Shown here: in pieces, positions 63,436 through 64,000 of the stretch | Layout of the letters: every line of letters starts with the position of its first letter | Position numbering within the stretch: the stretch's first letter is position 1 | NCBI GenBank assembly: GCA_018136815.1 | Contig: CM030933.1 | Span: 5,534,282-5,598,281, forward strand | DNA: 64,000 bases | Direction: 5' to 3' | Source of the DNA: Isochrysis galbana | Taxonomy: Eukaryota > Haptophyta > Isochrysidales > Isochrysidaceae | Notes under the pieces: model-generated | Seen by the model: only the letters and a program-made list of their open reading frames with translations | The model's database searches: none | What the model was told of the DNA's origin: nothing | Translations under genes and position numbers: made by a program

Positions 63436-64000
63436 CCAACTCACTAAGTCCACAAGGCGTGGTTCTATGCACACTGGACCATAAGTCATTAGTCATATGT
63501 CGAACTCGTAATTTTGCACTTCAATGTGTACGAAAGTATCACAAACCTCAAGACGCTTACGTGAACCACTAGTCACCGAGGGCTAGAGCGGCTGATTTGG
63601 CACCGCGACCGGGCGGACGGCATGGTCTTTTTCTGATCCATTTCAACTAGTGACAGCACAAAACGACAGATCAAGATATGCTGCCCTAGTTGCCGAGCGA
63701 ATTGCCCTCTCCAGCCTCGCATATCTTGTCGAATATCGGCATTGGCGCAGAAACCGCGTCAACGTTAACGTACCGAGATGCGCTCGAGTACCCAACTTCC
63801 CACCGCTACCGAGCGCGCTGCCGGCGCTTTCTCGGTCTTTGTTGTATTCAGGCCTTTCGGCATGAATATTTCGGCACGAGTACGAGCCTTCTTCGCGATA
63901 TACCGTCTTCTATGTTCGCCATGGTCGCGCAAGGCGTGCAGATTCGGATTCTCCCTGGGCTCAAGTCCTGGTTCGCCGATTTTCGTCTCGAAATTCAAGG
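63436..64000. other. Intergenic to window end, no gene recognised
   Basis: ORFs on either strand (63650-63865, 63765-63998) have no motif I know; a gene continuing past the window edge is possible. Confidence 0.35.

Noticed and set aside
63900-64000. Possible tRNA T-loop (GTTCG)
   Set aside because: No acceptor stem or anticodon arm could be folded around it.
1-64000. CRISPR arrays, rRNA, integrative phage
   Set aside because: No regularly spaced direct repeats, no rRNA-like sequence, and the collar gene stands alone without other phage genes.

Overview
This is a nuclear contig from a unicellular eukaryote. Coding sequence is GC-rich, genes have few short GT-AG introns (61-213 nt where I could place both ends), and non-LTR and hAT elements fill the gaps. 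Two proteins carry a secretory signal peptide followed by a transit-like region, one of them with a second twin-arginine thylakoid signal. That pattern fits an alga with a secondary plastid. A haptophyte (or similar chromist alga) is my best guess, but no marker gene here fixes the lineage.

Layout: 1-1369 (-) 3'-truncated chromatin protein with Tudor-like and MBD-like parts; 3.8-5.0 kb (-) 2OG-Fe(II) oxygenase, divergent from 5.5-7.1 kb (+) plastid TPR/lipocalin-like protein; 9.2-9.8 kb (-) thylakoid lumen protein, divergent from 11.1-14.2 kb (+) PH-domain protein with nine tandem FF-D acidic motifs; 14.8-17.8 kb an unknown ORF split by two nested transposons; 19.1-20.6 kb (-) four-exon protein kinase; 22.6-25.5 kb (-) RIX1/PELP1; 28.7-29.3 kb (-) phage tail-collar-like protein; 32.0-34.3 kb (+) SDA1; 35.1-36.6 kb LINE fragments; 37.4-37.8 kb (-) DUF4116 protein; 38.2-40.0 kb retroelement ORF1 abutting a dead hAT remnant; 40.8-41.7 kb (+) ALKBH6; 42.3-46.1 kb a non-LTR retroelement with reverse transcriptase; 47.6-49.5 kb (+) FIH-type asparaginyl hydroxylase; 51.7-58.2 kb (+) UBR-type N-recognin E3 ligase; 58.5-60.7 kb composite retroelement debris; 61.1-62.8 kb (-) ARP6.

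Functional themes: pre-60S ribosome assembly (RIX1/PELP1 and SDA1), chromatin (ARP6 of SWR1-type remodellers and the MBD/Tudor protein), three Fe(II)/2-oxoglutarate oxygenases (IPNS-like, ALKBH6, FIH), plastid proteins, and one large ubiquitin ligase. Nothing suggests operon-like coordination. Most start codons are preceded on the coding strand by long C/T tracts, which look like a promoter feature of this genome.

Most novel: the PH protein with nine FFAT-like repeats; retroelement families with a twin-hairpin 5' end; the nested insertions with exact target-site duplications; a bacterial/phage collar protein with an algal proline-rich insert; and a second RING-like finger in the UBR ligase. 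No CRISPR array, rRNA or convincing tRNA was seen.
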